Of a stretch of DNA of 64,000 nucleotides, positions 50,380-61,947 are shown piece after piece; within the stretch, counting starts at the first letter, position 1, and every line of letters starts with the position of its first letter. The notes under the pieces are model-generated. The model was not told where the DNA came from. It did no database searches and saw only the letters and a list, made by a program, of their open reading frames with translations. The translations under genes and the position numbers were made by a program. This DNA comes from Anthopleura xanthogrammica (taxonomy: Eukaryota; Cnidaria; Anthozoa; Actiniaria; Actiniidae), in assembly GCA_964019055.1 (NCBI GenBank), contig OZ025224.1, positions 1,017,001-1,081,000 on the forward strand. The letters are read 5' to 3'.

Positions 50380-50650
50380 GCTGTTATTGCTTTTGCTGCT
50401 GCTGTTGTTGCCGCACTGTTGTTGTTGTTGTTTTTGTTGCTGCTGCTGTTGTTGTTGTTGCTGCTTTTGTTGTTGTTGTTGTTGTTGCTGTTGTTTTTGT
50501 TGTTGTTGTTGTTGCTGTTGTTGCTGCTGTTGTTGTTGTTGCTGTTGTTGTTGTTGTTGCTGTTGTTGTTGTTACTGTTGTTGTTGTTGCTGCTGTTGTT
50601 GTTGTTTTTGTTGCTGCTGCTGTTGTTGTTGTTGTTATTGTTGTTATTAT
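50380..50650. repeat. (TTG)n/(CTG)n microsatellite
   Basis: Irregular TTG and CTG triplets. It reads poly-L, poly-C or poly-V in the three plus frames and poly-T or similar on the other strand. Not coding. Confidence 0.95.
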
Positions 50651-52270
50651 TCGACTACAATTCATCTACGCCACTTTGTAGTGCTGTTATAAGCGGGCAC
50701 GTGCCTTTATTTTCGATTATTTCGACATTTCACAAAATAGACGCGACAATTTGAATGATGACTCATTGATATCCAAAGTGTTTTAACTCATCTTCCTGCA
50801 GTGACAAAAGATTGTGTCACGTTTATTTATCGCTTCCAAATATATTCATCCATTTTTTTACCAACTTGAGAAATTTGAAACAAATTCGGGTCTGATTGAG
50901 AATTGGGAATTAATTTTTAAAATATTTTGTAGTTAACGTCATTGGAAGTGATATTGAACATTTTTTTGACGCTCTGAATGATGTGTCAACTCTAGTATGA
51001 GTCACTCAGAAATATCCTTCAAAAGATCCTCGAAACACTCGAGTCTCTACCACTGCAAATGACAACTCGATACATTCATTTTTATTAAAAACGTTCAACT
51101 TTTTTGAATTTTCTATTAAAAATCACTTGACTTTTGCGGAGGAAAACTCCGGCTTTCTGCGATATCTAAAATCATAAAGATAATTTACTCTATATTTAGT
51201 CATTGGCTCTTAATTCATTTTTCCAGCTTATATAGGAATACATACTGTGTTGAGGATTTGCTAGGTGATTTGCGTGGATGGAAGGATATTGATTCACAAA
51301 TTGTCGACTCCAGATGTTCAAACCTGGCGTTCTTACTGCGATTCGGAGTTCTTGTCAATCGATTCATAAAACCATTAATAGCAATCCATGTGTTCTAGTT
51401 ATTGATAATAAATTGATAAAAAATGTATTAAAGGATAGAACTTAGAAGTTTTCTAAACACAAACGTTTTTAACTCTATATGGTCATCATCAGAGTCGTCC
51501 AAACCGTTTGCTTATCGAAAACATCTACAAAGTTTTACCTTTCAAAAAACCGCATTATACATATTGTTGGCGAATACTATTACAAAATTATAAGAACACA
51601 ACTGAGTGTATTTAATATTTTCTACGAATGAGACCTAAATTAACCAAAAGCATTTTTTTATAGTTATTAAGTCAGGCGAAAAAAATAGTCCATGTTGTCT
51701 TGTGCAAGAAAGTATAAACACTGCCGATTTTTGCCGAAAAAGTTCAATCATCAAAATCTTTCAAACTGTATGTATTCTTTTGAATTAGTATTTTCAAAAT
51801 AAAATGATTCCGGAAATAAGTGTTTCAAAAAGTAATTCGCTGTTAAAGATTAAGGGAAAAAGATTTAAAAAATGTAGTTGAACATATTTGCTGATTGTGT
51901 AATCAAAGAATGACGGCTTACAAATTAAAATCCCTCGCTCGTAATTGTTATGGTAAATATATACAGCTTTGAGTCGAAATGTCAATAATTGAATACGAAT
52001 TCATAGAAAATAAAGTATAAGCGAGCAGCCTGGTATAATGTTAAGGGAGCCCAAAACTACCAAACTGCGATACGGGATTGTTTTTGCCGAACTTTGAAGC
52101 CCAAAGTTTCCTCAGGGGAATATGAAATAGTTTGTTCCTTTGAGTGCTTCTAATAAATACTTCTACAACATTTCCGCTCTCAAATATCCATGACAAACAT
52201 TTTAAATTGGATAACTATTGTCTTGTTTTGTCACTAAGGGAATTACCAATCAAGCTTGATTGATTAGGAA
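50651..52270. other. Gene-free stretch upstream of the GPCR gene
   Basis: AT-rich, with no exon recognised. Confidence 0.4.
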
Positions 52271-52275
52271 GTTGG

Positions 52276-52283
52276 TATAAGAG
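52276..52283 (+). promoter_or_regulatory. Candidate TATA box of the GPCR gene
   Basis: TATAAGAG lies 180 nt upstream of the start codon. No ATG occurs between the expected transcription start (about 52305) and 52456, which fits an intronless transcript with a leader of about 150 nt. Confidence 0.45.
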
Positions 52284-52455
52284 CAAGCGGCACCCTAGGA
52301 CTCATCATCACAAAAGCCAAGATACGAAAACAATTGTTTACTCCACTATTTATTTTCGGCATAAAAAGAATTGATTATCCCTTTGTGGGAGCATTGACAA
52401 GGACGTTTAGTTTATAAAGAACGAATCCACCGTGTCTGAAGCAAGTTGGTTCAAT

Positions 52456-53604
52456 ATGAACGTCTCCGCAGAAGTAGATGTGTTGACTGTGGAGCTAAAG
52501 TCAAGGAGTTCATATCTGAAAGCGATAGAATGTGTGTTTTTTGGGTTTCTGATGGTGATGACTGTCTTCGGAAACTTGCTTACTTTGATGGCAGTTTACA
52601 GGAACAAAAGGCTGCGAACAATTCCAAATTTATTCGTCATCTCGTTAGCTATCTCAGATCTTGGAATGGGTCTAACTTGCATGCCTCTTTCGTTCTCTGT
52701 GTTGGCCAAATCGACGTGGTTGTATGGCGATTTGGTATGCCAGTTTGAAGGATATGTGGCTATCGTTATGGCTGCTGCATCAACCCAAACACTTGCAGCA
52801 ATGGCAGTTAACAGATACGTGGGGATTGTCAAATGTCTTCTCTACCGCTCGTACTTTACTACAAAACGAACTGTATGCCTTATTATAGCAATTTGGATTT
52901 CCTCAGTTTTTCCTCCATTTGTTTATCTAGTCGCGGGAGATACTTTCGTCTTTCACCCCGGGAAACTTTTTTGCTATGTCGAACTGAGTGCGGGTTGGTT
53001 TACGGCATTCTTGGTCGGCGTTTATGTCGGGATTCCTTCTACAATCATTCTGTTCTGCTACGCCAAAGTCTTCCAAACGATCAACGCAAGGAACAGGCGC
53101 TACAAGAAAAGTAGAATTGGCGATACAGTAACTGTAGAAGAGATTAAAGTCACACGTACTTTATTTGTCATTGTAATGTTCTACATGGCTTGCTGGACAC
53201 CTGTTTTGATAGTCGACCTTGTGGACACTTTTCTTGGCCGCTTTGCTTCACCACGAGAGATTTACCTGGCCTACACTTTTATGGCATCTATAAGCAGCAC
53301 TGTAAACCCTGTTATTTACGGAGTCATGAATCTGTCATTCCGTAAAGAGTACCTAAGCATCTTACAGATGGTCCAGTGTTGCAAATCCGGACAAAATGCC
53401 CATGAAGCCACGAGTTCATCTGGCGCTCAAAAACCAACCAAAGAAGTTGAACTATCTGAAACAAGCACAAAACCGAGATCGCCATATCTTATACGTCGTG
53501 ATAGAGCTGCGTGTGATACGCCAAGCGAAATGAGGATAACTCGAAGTTTTCTTCCCGTGGAAGAAGATGATAACAGCAGTATGACAACTATCAGTAGACT
53601 TTGA
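52456..53604 (+). CDS. Rhodopsin-family (class A) GPCR, melatonin-receptor-like, 382 aa, intronless
   Basis: Seven hydrophobic helices with class A landmarks: GN in TM1 (N40), LAISD in TM2 (D68), C95 and C173 for the TM3-ECL2 disulfide, NRY (119-121) in place of DRY, W147 in TM4, P194 and Y202 in TM5, CWTP (246-249) in TM6 and NPVIY (284-288) in TM7. An NVS glycosylation site is at residue 2 and CC follows helix 8. NRY is typical of melatonin receptors and of many cnidarian orphan receptors, so the ligand is unknown. The C-terminus ISRL fits a class I PDZ ligand (S-x-hydrophobic). The frame is open upstream to 52432, but the first ATG is at 52456. The gene stands alone. Confidence 0.9.
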   Translation: MNVSAEVDVLTVELKSRSSYLKAIECVFFGFLMVMTVFGNLLTLMAVYRNKRLRTIPNLFVISLAISDLGMGLTCMPLSFSVLAKSTWLYGDLVCQFEGYVAIVMAAASTQTLAAMAVNRYVGIVKCLLYRSYFTTKRTVCLIIAIWISSVFPPFVYLVAGDTFVFHPGKLFCYVELSAGWFTAFLVGVYVGIPSTIILFCYAKVFQTINARNRRYKKSRIGDTVTVEEIKVTRTLFVIVMFYMACWTPVLIVDLVDTFLGRFASPREIYLAYTFMASISSTVNPVIYGVMNLSFRKEYLSILQMVQCCKSGQNAHEATSSSGAQKPTKEVELSETSTKPRSPYLIRRDRAACDTPSEMRITRSFLPVEEDDNSSMTTISRL

Positions 53605-53781
53605 CAAAAACACAAACTATCCAAAATAGAAATGTCCAAATTTTGACTTATCGTTCGTCAACTTTACTTTTATTTATCAAAAACACTTTTTCGTTTATTT
53701 TTCACGACAAATATTCACGGAGAAACGTATATATCATTTTATTCTTGACAACATCATATTTCTCATGCCCTGACAACGAAT

Positions 53782-53787
53782 AATAAA
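53782..53787 (+). terminator. Polyadenylation signal (AATAAA) of the GPCR gene
   Basis: AATAAA lies about 180 nt after the stop codon. A second one follows at about 53852. Confidence 0.55.
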
Positions 53788-53998
53788 CACACCAAACAGT
53801 AAGATTAAACGTAAATATCTTTTGTTTCTCTTAGTAATTTTGAATTCAACTTAATAAAGAAAAAAATCTCTGTTGAATGATATGTTGTATTGAGTAAATA
53901 TTGACTGCAATCATTTTTTTAAGTTTTTGCTTCTCGTTAATTAAAAATTGGCAGAGATGAAGTTTTTCTCACTGATTGACTTATGTTGGTGTTTCAAT

Positions 53999-54000
<2 letters not shown>

Positions 54001-54030
<30 letters not shown>
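54001..54030. repeat. Short (TTG)n microsatellite
   Basis: Ten consecutive TTG triplets. Confidence 0.9.
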
Positions 54031-55211
54031 GCTGTCGCACAAGGACAAGTTGGAGCAAGGAAAACAAAACAACAACATCAATGACATCTATATATAGTAA
54101 GGAAATTTACTTTGGCAACAATTTTCACAAGCTTAGCTTAAAATATTTTTGACCTCACTAAAGTTTATTGTAATTTTTGTTTAACTTTTACTTGTTGCTG
54201 CAAAAATTTGTTTTCTTTGCAAAGACGAGCGAGAAAAGAAAAAAAAAACGGCACTGAACACAACAAAAACAAAATAAATAATAAAATAGAGCCGGAAAGT
54301 CAAAAATAAATAGTTTTATGTTCATTAAATTCTCAGGTTTCCGCGCGAAGCTTTAACACCATGTCTTTAAAATTCTTGTTTTTATTAGCGTTAAACGTTT
54401 TGAAAATTTACTTTTTTAGTATCAATGAGAGCAAACCTAAAGAAAGAGATTGAAAAAAGCAGAAAAACTCCGAAGTAAGAGTCTCATTGTAAAATAGAAA
54501 GCTATTGACTCAAATCTCAAACACTATTTTTGGTTTATTCAACTGAGTTTAATTTTAAATAATCGAAATTTTATTTCTACTGAATCGAAGTTCTTGGTTT
54601 TCGGGATATTCTAGATTGGAAATTTCACCTCCTTAAAAATGCTAATTTAAGATCCGCCGGAAAATAACATTTTCGTTACTCTTCGAGATATCCTAGATTG
54701 AGTTTTTTGAAAAAACAATGAGCAAAAAGCAACTTTCTACGGAAATAATTATCGCGAACCGTAATAAAAGGAAACGAAAGAATTATGCCTTTAATACGAA
54801 GTGTGAAAATAAATATTGTAATTTACACTATATCCTTCCTAACACCTTCAAACCAATTATTTTATCTTAAAAATCTTTATAGGTTTAGAATCCTTAAGGT
54901 CTTCAGAATTTTTTTAAGTAGTTGAAGTGAACGGAAAAGAAATGTTGCCATATACTGAATGACATCATCTTAGCAATATTCTCGTGTAATTCGAACGGCG
55001 AGGACGTTAAAACTAAATTCAATGATGAGAGAAAATAGAAAAATATTGATTGCAGCTGCGGCTCAAGACCGTTTGGTATAAAGACTATGTTAAGTTCCTA
55101 CCCACCCCCCTCCCCCCCCCCCCTAGATCTATAACTTGGTCATTTATTTCTTTGCAGGCATCCTTCTCTTCATTGGGGAGCATAATTATTTGTTGGCTAT
55201 CAATCTTTATT
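54031..55211. other. Gene-free stretch
   Basis: AT-rich, with a C-run near 55105-55123. Nothing else recognised. Confidence 0.4.
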
Positions 55212-55345
55212 CCACACCATAGAAAATACAGCCAATTAGAATCAGCGCAGGAAAGCTGTTGTATGTTCGTCGGTATTTCACTTTCCCATCCCTTCATGCA
55301 CTGCGCGTTAATGTTGAATCTACGCATTTGTATTTTCTATGGTAT
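55212..55345. repeat. Inverted repeat
   Basis: CCACACCATAGAAAATACAG at about 55213 pairs with GTATTTTCTATGGTATGGG at about 55330. The two overlapping frames here are open on opposite strands but show no domain. Confidence 0.55.
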
Positions 55346-55362
55346 GGGATAAAATAGTTATA

Positions 55363-55517
55363 CAATGGTTTCTCGTGGCATACCGTGGATATCCCACTTG
55401 TCACTTGTATTTTCTTAGTACACACACTCGCCTAAACCTAAGGCTCGTGTGTATACCTGAAATACAAGCGACGCGTGGAACATTCCATGGTATACCACTC
55501 GAAACCATTGTGTGACT
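55363..55517. mobile_element. Foldback element, ~155 bp
   Basis: ACAATGGTTTCTCGTGGCAT and ACTTGTATTTTC are mirrored by GAAATACAAGCGACGCGTGG and GGTATACCACTCGAAACCAT. Confidence 0.8.
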
Positions 55518-56344
55518 AGTATTTATATTCCTCCCCCCCCCCCCCCCTGCTGGGGGAGTACGTAGTGATTGACTATCCCATTTTCTTCGTCCATTCCTTA
55601 ATTTCTTCCGGTAATCAATAGCGTCCTAAGCCAGATCCAATTTTTGCATGCACCCCTCCCCCTCAGGTGCCTCTTTTGTCGAACGACTGTCTCAGTCTGA
55701 TCTAGTTCTACTCCTCACCAGATTTTTATTTAAAGAACAAACTGAAAAACATCGGGGTTTGGGAAGCCATTTCAATGTTACACGTGGTATGTACGGGTAA
55801 AATTTACGTCAATCATCAAACGAAGAAATGTTAAATCATTACGAACTCATCCAGATGATTATTACATGATTACAAATTCATCCAGAAAAAAAGAAGGGAA
55901 GGAAATAAGAAAGAAATAATACTTTAATTGCAAGCTTATCATAATAACAGCTAATTTGAAACCATTTAAGACTGGTTAAAATGCAATCAATTATATATTT
56001 ATCACTGCCTTAAGTTATACCTTACCGTGCACGTGCTGTATCCTAAGAGACGGACGAGACTTTCCAGAACTTTCTATGCTAATGACTCGGATCGGCGCCA
56101 TGGGGTGCCGGAAAATGGAAAAGATGACGTGCTGAATGAAGGGAAGAAAAAGGGAATATCAATACACTTGTGACTGGAAGTTTTGGCAGGGATTTGATAT
56201 TTCAATTGTTAGGGAGACAACGGTTCCAGGGATGTGAAAATCAAGTAATACGACAAATAATGTCTTTTTGCGCACCTTTGTTAATCTAATTCTATCTTTC
56301 TCGTTCACATAGCAACAGGGCTGAAAAGTGAGTCAGCGGTTGCT

Positions 56345-56660
56345 GTGGGTAAAATCGCCAGGAATGACTTAAGCGGGAAATACACGTTGCGATTTGTCTG
56401 CCCAATTCATCGTCCCGACACCATCGAGAAGCAAATCGTGCGTGTAGTTTAAAGCCCGATTCTAAAAGATTGAATCGGCCCGATTCACAAAATCTGTAGC
56501 ACTGTCACAGATTTTCTTAGTTATGTCGGCCCGATTTTTAATTTCAAATCGGGCTTAGATCGGCGCACTAAAGTATACGCACGATTTGCTTCCCGACATA
56601 TTCTGACGAATAATCAGTCCGACATCGCAGCGTGTAGATGGGCCTTCAGTCTACTCTCAC
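56345..56660. mobile_element. Foldback element, ~310 bp
   Basis: TACACGTTGCGATTTGTCTG, GAAGCAAATCGTGCGTGTAG and AAAGCCCGATTC are answered by AATCGGGCTTAGATCGG, ATACGCACGATTTGCTTCCC and ATCGCAGCGTGTAGATGGGC. It has no open frame. Confidence 0.75.
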
Positions 56661-56759
56661 AGACAGACAGACACATAGGCAGTGTGACAGATATAGCTTT
56701 ATCTGACCTTGGTAAATACAGTCATTTATAACGGAATATTGAGTTTCAAATAAGCCGTT

Positions 56760-56956
56760 ACGACAACAGCAGCAACACAGTAACATCAACAGCAACATCA
56801 GCACCACCAACAACAGCAGGATCAACGACGTACGACAGCAACAGCAACAATAACAGCTGTAGAAACAACAACAGCAGCAGCAACGACAGCAACAACAAAA
56901 GCAGCACAAACAGCAAGAGTAGCAGCAACGACAGCAACAGCAACAGCAGTAGCAAT

Positions 56957-56988
<32 letters not shown>

Positions 56989-56995
56989 TATATAA
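56760..56995. repeat. (CAG/CAA)n imperfect triplet repeat
   Basis: AGCAACAACAGCAGCAGC-type DNA. Minus-strand poly-C or poly-L frames are artefacts. Confidence 0.93.
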
Positions 56996-57204
56996 CAATC
57001 TTCAGCATTCTCTTCTAAATGTATATTCATTTTTACTTTTATTCTGTTTTAGATAAAAAAGATGTAATAAATATATTTGTTTAATTCATTCTTACGTACT
57101 TCCATTAGCTTGATAGGGTTCCAGGAATCAGATATCAGAATATCCCCTCTTTTCGGCCCCTTATCGCCTTGTTAGCACCTGAAATAATGAACTAGAAACT
57201 CGTC

Positions 57205-57375
57205 AAAAGAGGCGCAGCTGCCCCATCACGTGATGACAGCCATGACAGGAGGCAAGAACAATGGAGTCTTCTCCCCTGGGAAACTGAATTCTTTCTCATG
57301 TAAATCAGATTAGACCAAAATCAATTGTTCCTGCCTCCTGTCATGGCTGCCATCACGTGATGGTGTAAAGCCTCT
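57205..57375. mobile_element. Foldback element with CACGTG ends
   Basis: CCATCACGTGATGACAGCCA and TGACAGGAGGCAAGAACAAT pair with ATTGTTCCTGCCTCCTGTCA and TGGCTGCCATCACGTGATGG. The arms are about 40 bp, almost perfect, with a loop of about 80 bp. Confidence 0.85.
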
Positions 57376-57664
57376 ATTGATGATCCTCCTGGTAGGACTT
57401 CGAACTAATATAGGCATGCAGCGCAGTCGATACACAACAGAGCTATTTCGAACTTCACTGGAGGTGCGCGCGCATAAAAGAAATTGTGATTTTTTTCTTA
57501 TGTGACAGACAGTGGAAGCATAGCTGAGGAAATATTGAACTTGCTTTTTCATGAAAGAAGGAAGTGGAATTCTAGGAAAAAATGTTTATCTAGGAAAGCT
57601 CCCAACGCTTCAGAAATGTGTAAATGAATAACAGTCCTTTGCTCCACTTTTGTTGCAATCGATG

Positions 57665-57750
57665 AACGTCAATCAAAGTTTTTCCATGACATTGCTGGAA
57701 AGGGTTCGTGCAAATGGAATGTCATGGAAACAACTTCCTTGACGTCCACC
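57665..57750. mobile_element. Foldback family D, second copy
   Basis: AACGTCAATCAAAGTTTTTC and CATGACATTGC are mirrored by GGAATGTCATGGAAACAACT and CTTGACGTCC. It matches 12361-12465. Confidence 0.65.
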
Positions 57751-58790
57751 AAACCCTAATTTGTCGGCAAATTGTACGTTTTTTCGCGTGTGATTTAGAA
57801 AAAAACTGTTAAAATCCGGATATTTTTTGCAAGTACGTGTTAGTTAAAATGTGATTTTAATATATAAGAGGACAATGTTGATACCATTACGTGAACAAAT
57901 ATATTTTTGTTCAACCTTGAAAAACAAATCTTTTTTTCAAGGTTTAACCCATTATATAAGATAGTTAGGTCTATGCAAGTATGACTATTGATAAAACCCT
58001 CAGAAAATAGGAGTTTGGAATGGAAACGTGACGTCCACCATGTTGGAAGACAAGATCAGAGATTACGCTTTTCCTGCCAGCCATAATGGTTCCCCCTTTT
58101 GATCATGCAAAACCTTTGATTAACTGCTAACCAGTCCCAGTTGTGGGAACAGTCTAAAAACACATTACTATTAGCGTTACCATGGGTAACGATTATTTTT
58201 GAGCCCGCGTTCCTTTTGGTCTCCGCCAAGAGAAGCAGTCAGTCAGTGTGAATCTACTTGACAAAGTTTTTGATTGGTTAGAAGGACAGCGAAATTAAAA
58301 CTGGGTTTTCATTTATTGAAATAGTTCTAGTTGTCCATACATGGCTAGGAAAAGACATGAAGGTAGGGTGACCCTGGTGCTAGGGACAAGACTCTTGTTT
58401 TTCTCGCCCCAGGGGAGAGTATAAACAAGAGCCAGCCCTAGCAGATGGATCACCATTTTACCTTGATGTAAACGGGAAGAGAATTTCTTGCTATTCTTCC
58501 GTTCTTCTGGGCGCAGATCAAAAGGAATGGTAAACAAATGAAGATGGAGATGTAACTTTCAATACCATTTTACCTTATGTCAACATGGAGGGAAATGGCC
58601 AAAACAAACAAAAATTTAAAAACAAATCTCAGTTTCTGAGAGACAAGATTTTTGACATTAAATCTTAAATAAGTAGTAAATTTTGTTAGAGATTTTACTA
58701 TTCTAAACAAAGGGCTAATTTCAAACGAATGTTAAAGATTAAAGCGGCATTTTTTTACTAGCTAGAATTGTGTAAATAACAGTCTGTTAG

Positions 58791-58912
58791 TGCCCTGGGT
58801 TCCAGAGACTCTATCGCTTCAGTGCTTCACGGTCGTAGGTTTCGTTACCACGGTAACAAAACCTCAGACCGAGAAGTACTGGGGCAAAAGGGCCTCTGGA
58901 ACCCAGGGTAGC
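58791..58912. mobile_element. Foldback element, ~120 bp
   Basis: GCCCTGGGTTCCAGAGACTC is mirrored by GCCTCTGGAACCCAGGGTA. The centre has GTTACCACGGTAAC. Confidence 0.8.
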
Positions 58913-59584
58913 AGTGAGAGGCGAGTGGGTCACTACAATGTGAGAGTGACCTATTTGCCTCGTTTCAACGTCAAACCAGACAACTTTAATATCTGTTACT
59001 TTGATTGAAATTCTCGAACGAGTTTGCAAGTGGATTTCAGCGATTTTTTGGAACGGTGAACCTGATGCATTCTGGTTCAGAATGTACCCTCTTAGTGAGC
59101 AAAGCAATTGAAAACCTACGCAAAATGAGAACTTTTACACTCGTTTGATATCTACCCCGTAAAGATAAGATTAAAAATTTAATATGATAGTGATGCGTAT
59201 TTGAATAATAACGCGTACGCCTTTGAATAGAATAACTAATTCCCTTTTAAAAACATGACGGCCATTTTGAAATAGAAGTAACAAGGATGCGGGATCGCTG
59301 TGTCGTTATGAGTACAGGAAGCCCGCAATAAGGTTTCGGAATTTCAAAACAGGCGCGATACATAAATGCATTTAATTCATAAGTATAATTCTCAATTTAA
59401 ATAAGAATACTGTGAGGCTTAGTTTTTAAATAAAACCATTTTTTCAAGGAACATTAAAAACGCCAGGTCGACGATAACCATACTCTCATGCCGAGGCTTG
59501 GTTACTTTTCAAAATGGCCGACATAACGTCAAAAGGGAATAAGGGTGAACCAGATGGCTCTAAAATCTTCCTGTTTCTTGTATC

Positions 59585-61947
59585 TTAATTTGTGAGCTTC
59601 TTGTAGGCTTCTCTTTTCATGGCGTTTACTTTAGCAACAATTTTAAGGGCGGGACCGAGTTTCATCTTCAAGGCAACTACCATGTGTTCCTCCTTCAGCA
59701 GCATCAAGGCTTGTCCGTCTATCTCTTCTGTAACAAATGCTTCGGCGTATTCTTCGCAGCCAGTTAAAGTCCTAGGATAACAAGTAGAAAATCGATGAAA
59801 ATGCCGTTTTCAAATAACTAAAATAAATCAAGTTACTTCTAGGCCATGTAACCAAGCCTGGTTTGAAAGGTAACCAAGTCTGTTATTAAAGGTAACCAAG
59901 TCTGGTTTGATAGGTAACCAAGCCTGATTTCAAAGATAACCAAGCCTGGTTTGATAGGTAACCAAGCCTGGTTTGATAGGTAACCAAGTCTGTTATGAAA
60001 GGTAACCAAGTCTGTTATGAAAGGAAACCAAGTCTGGTTTGATAGGTAACCAAGCCTAATTTGAAAGATAACCAAGCCTGGTTTGAAAGATAACCAAGTC
60101 TGGTATGAAAGGTAACCAAGCCTGGTTTAAAAGACCAGGCAAAGCACAATATCTTATTACTTCCTAACGAAATAGCTTACCTTATATAATTGGAGACTTG
60201 TGTGACGTCCCACTTAGCTTCTTCTACGTGTTCGTATATCCATAGAGGTTCGACTTCACCTCGAGTCCAATCAAAGTGCATATTAGGAATATTATCTACA
60301 ACCAAGACAACAATCGTACTTCTTATCAACAACAGACTTTATTTGCTTGAATCTTTTCGACAACAAAAAATTACATCTTAATATAATTTTGCGAAAAGTT
60401 GTAAAGGTGTTTCTTGGGAATTTACTGAAATTAATTCGGAGACCCCACCATAGAGGGGCTATTGTTTTGAGCGACAGACAAATTTACTAACATTAGTTCG
60501 GAGACTCTGTCATACAGAGGTCACTGTTTGATTTAAGCGACAGACGAACTGAAACACTGAATACGTGATCTGACTACAGAACGCAATTCGAAGACAACGA
60601 CTGTCTGAGATTAAAATGCAAGTAAGGAAATCAAACCCAGAAAAAAACACAAAACAAGCACAACATGACGTATATCACCACAGCAGACGAAAACAATACG
60701 AGACAGGATAAGTTACATCTTGATATCAATATAACATGCTCAGTATGCATAATATAATACATGTTGGTTATTCTGCTGAAGTATTAAATCTTATTTACAA
60801 CTTGTATAACATCACTACATTTGATATACTTTTTTGGTAAAATTTAATACCATTCTTTAGCGAGGAGGGTTAAATTGGATACCAACAAGGCGTAAAACAA
60901 ATGTGAGTGGGTGGTGCTCGACTAAAACATAATTATTATCATAACTGAGATTACTAGTACGATATAGATCGTAATAATATTAACATAACAAAAATAAATT
61001 CAAATCATGGAAAGAAATATTTATTTACGCAAAACATCAAAGCAATCGCTGTCGATTTAAAATCGTCGAAATTGGTTCAATTTCATTAAAGTGCGTCGGT
61101 GCTGATAACTGACGAATACGATAAGTTTGCAAAATGTGACTTATACGTAGGCTGTGTTCAGCCCGACGGTTGATTCTGGCTAAGAAAAAGGCACAAAACC
61201 CTCTTGATTCTAAAAGCACTTAGTAAATAATCCTACAATAATCTAATCAAAATGTTTCGCTTTGCCGTTAACTAATTGTATCCAAGCTAATCCTAGCTCA
61301 AATACAAAGTCTTAGAAAACATAATCATTCAAAATTAGGGATAAATTTTAACAGGATTTAATTTCGCATGAAAATAAACGATCCATTTCATATAGTACTA
61401 CATTTTCAAAGTTTATATAATCAGAACCAATGTCATAATCTACGTATAAGTTTAAGTATACGTAGTCGCTAGTCGTGTTGACAAATATTGACGTAAGTCG
61501 TAAGAGGTAGGAAAGTTGAGGGTGAGGCTAAACAAACTTTTTCTTCTTCTTTCGCTTTTCCTTAAAAAATCTATGTAATTTTTGGCTTTGAAAACAAAAT
61601 TCTAAGAGAGAATGTTCGTATTATAGGGCGAAATGATCGAGTTTCTAAGATGTAAATGCTGAACCGAAGTTCCTGGTAGATAGATGATTTCAAACACCAG
61701 ACTAGGAAGCGTTAAAATGTATTAACTCTTATATAAACGTTTCTTGGATATTTAACAAACAATGTCAAAATATTTCAGGTAGAGAGTACATAAGATTGTA
61801 TATTTTTTTTGGAGTTTTTAGTTTAGTTTTGAATATTAGGGTTGGTAGATCGAGAGCTAAAATGAATATTAAAGATAGGCGAAAAAACTCACCTTTTGGG
61901 CCATCCACCTCGGATTTCTTTTTATCTTTTGAGAACTCGGCTCCCAT
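59585..61947 (-). CDS. Small SAM-domain protein with N-myristoylation signal (118 aa, three exons)
   Basis: Minus-strand exons: 61947-61893, 60295-60181, 59771-59585. All are GT-AG with phases 1 and 2. The N-terminus MGAEFSKDKKK has Gly2, Ser6 and then a lysine cluster, as in N-myristoylated proteins that bind membranes through lipid plus basic charge. Residues about 48-112 are a SAM domain. It reads WDVTQVSNYI, GCEEYAEAFVTEEIDGQALM and LLKEEHMVVALKMKLGPALKI, with the EIDG and KLGPALKI motifs shared by SAMD11/SAMD13 and polyhomeotic-type SAM domains. These are often self-polymerising. No other domain is present. Overall size resembles SAMD13-like single-domain proteins. It is probably a membrane-tethered oligomerising adaptor, by inference. 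I am confident of the SAM fold and less so of the lipidation. Confidence 0.85.
59846..60135. repeat. 20-22-bp minisatellite in the last intron of the SAM gene, about 13 copies
   Basis: The unit is GGTAACCAAGCCTGGTTTGA, with variants GTCTGTTATGAAA and GTCTGGTTTGATA. Units containing AACCAAGCCTGGTT can each form a 5-bp hairpin. The YLSNQTWLP open frame is an artefact. Confidence 0.9.

Noticed and set aside
50244..50754. Poly-Leu, poly-Cys and poly-Val frames
   Set aside because: They are TTG/CTG triplet repeats. Three open plus-strand frames over the same bases show there is no coding selection.
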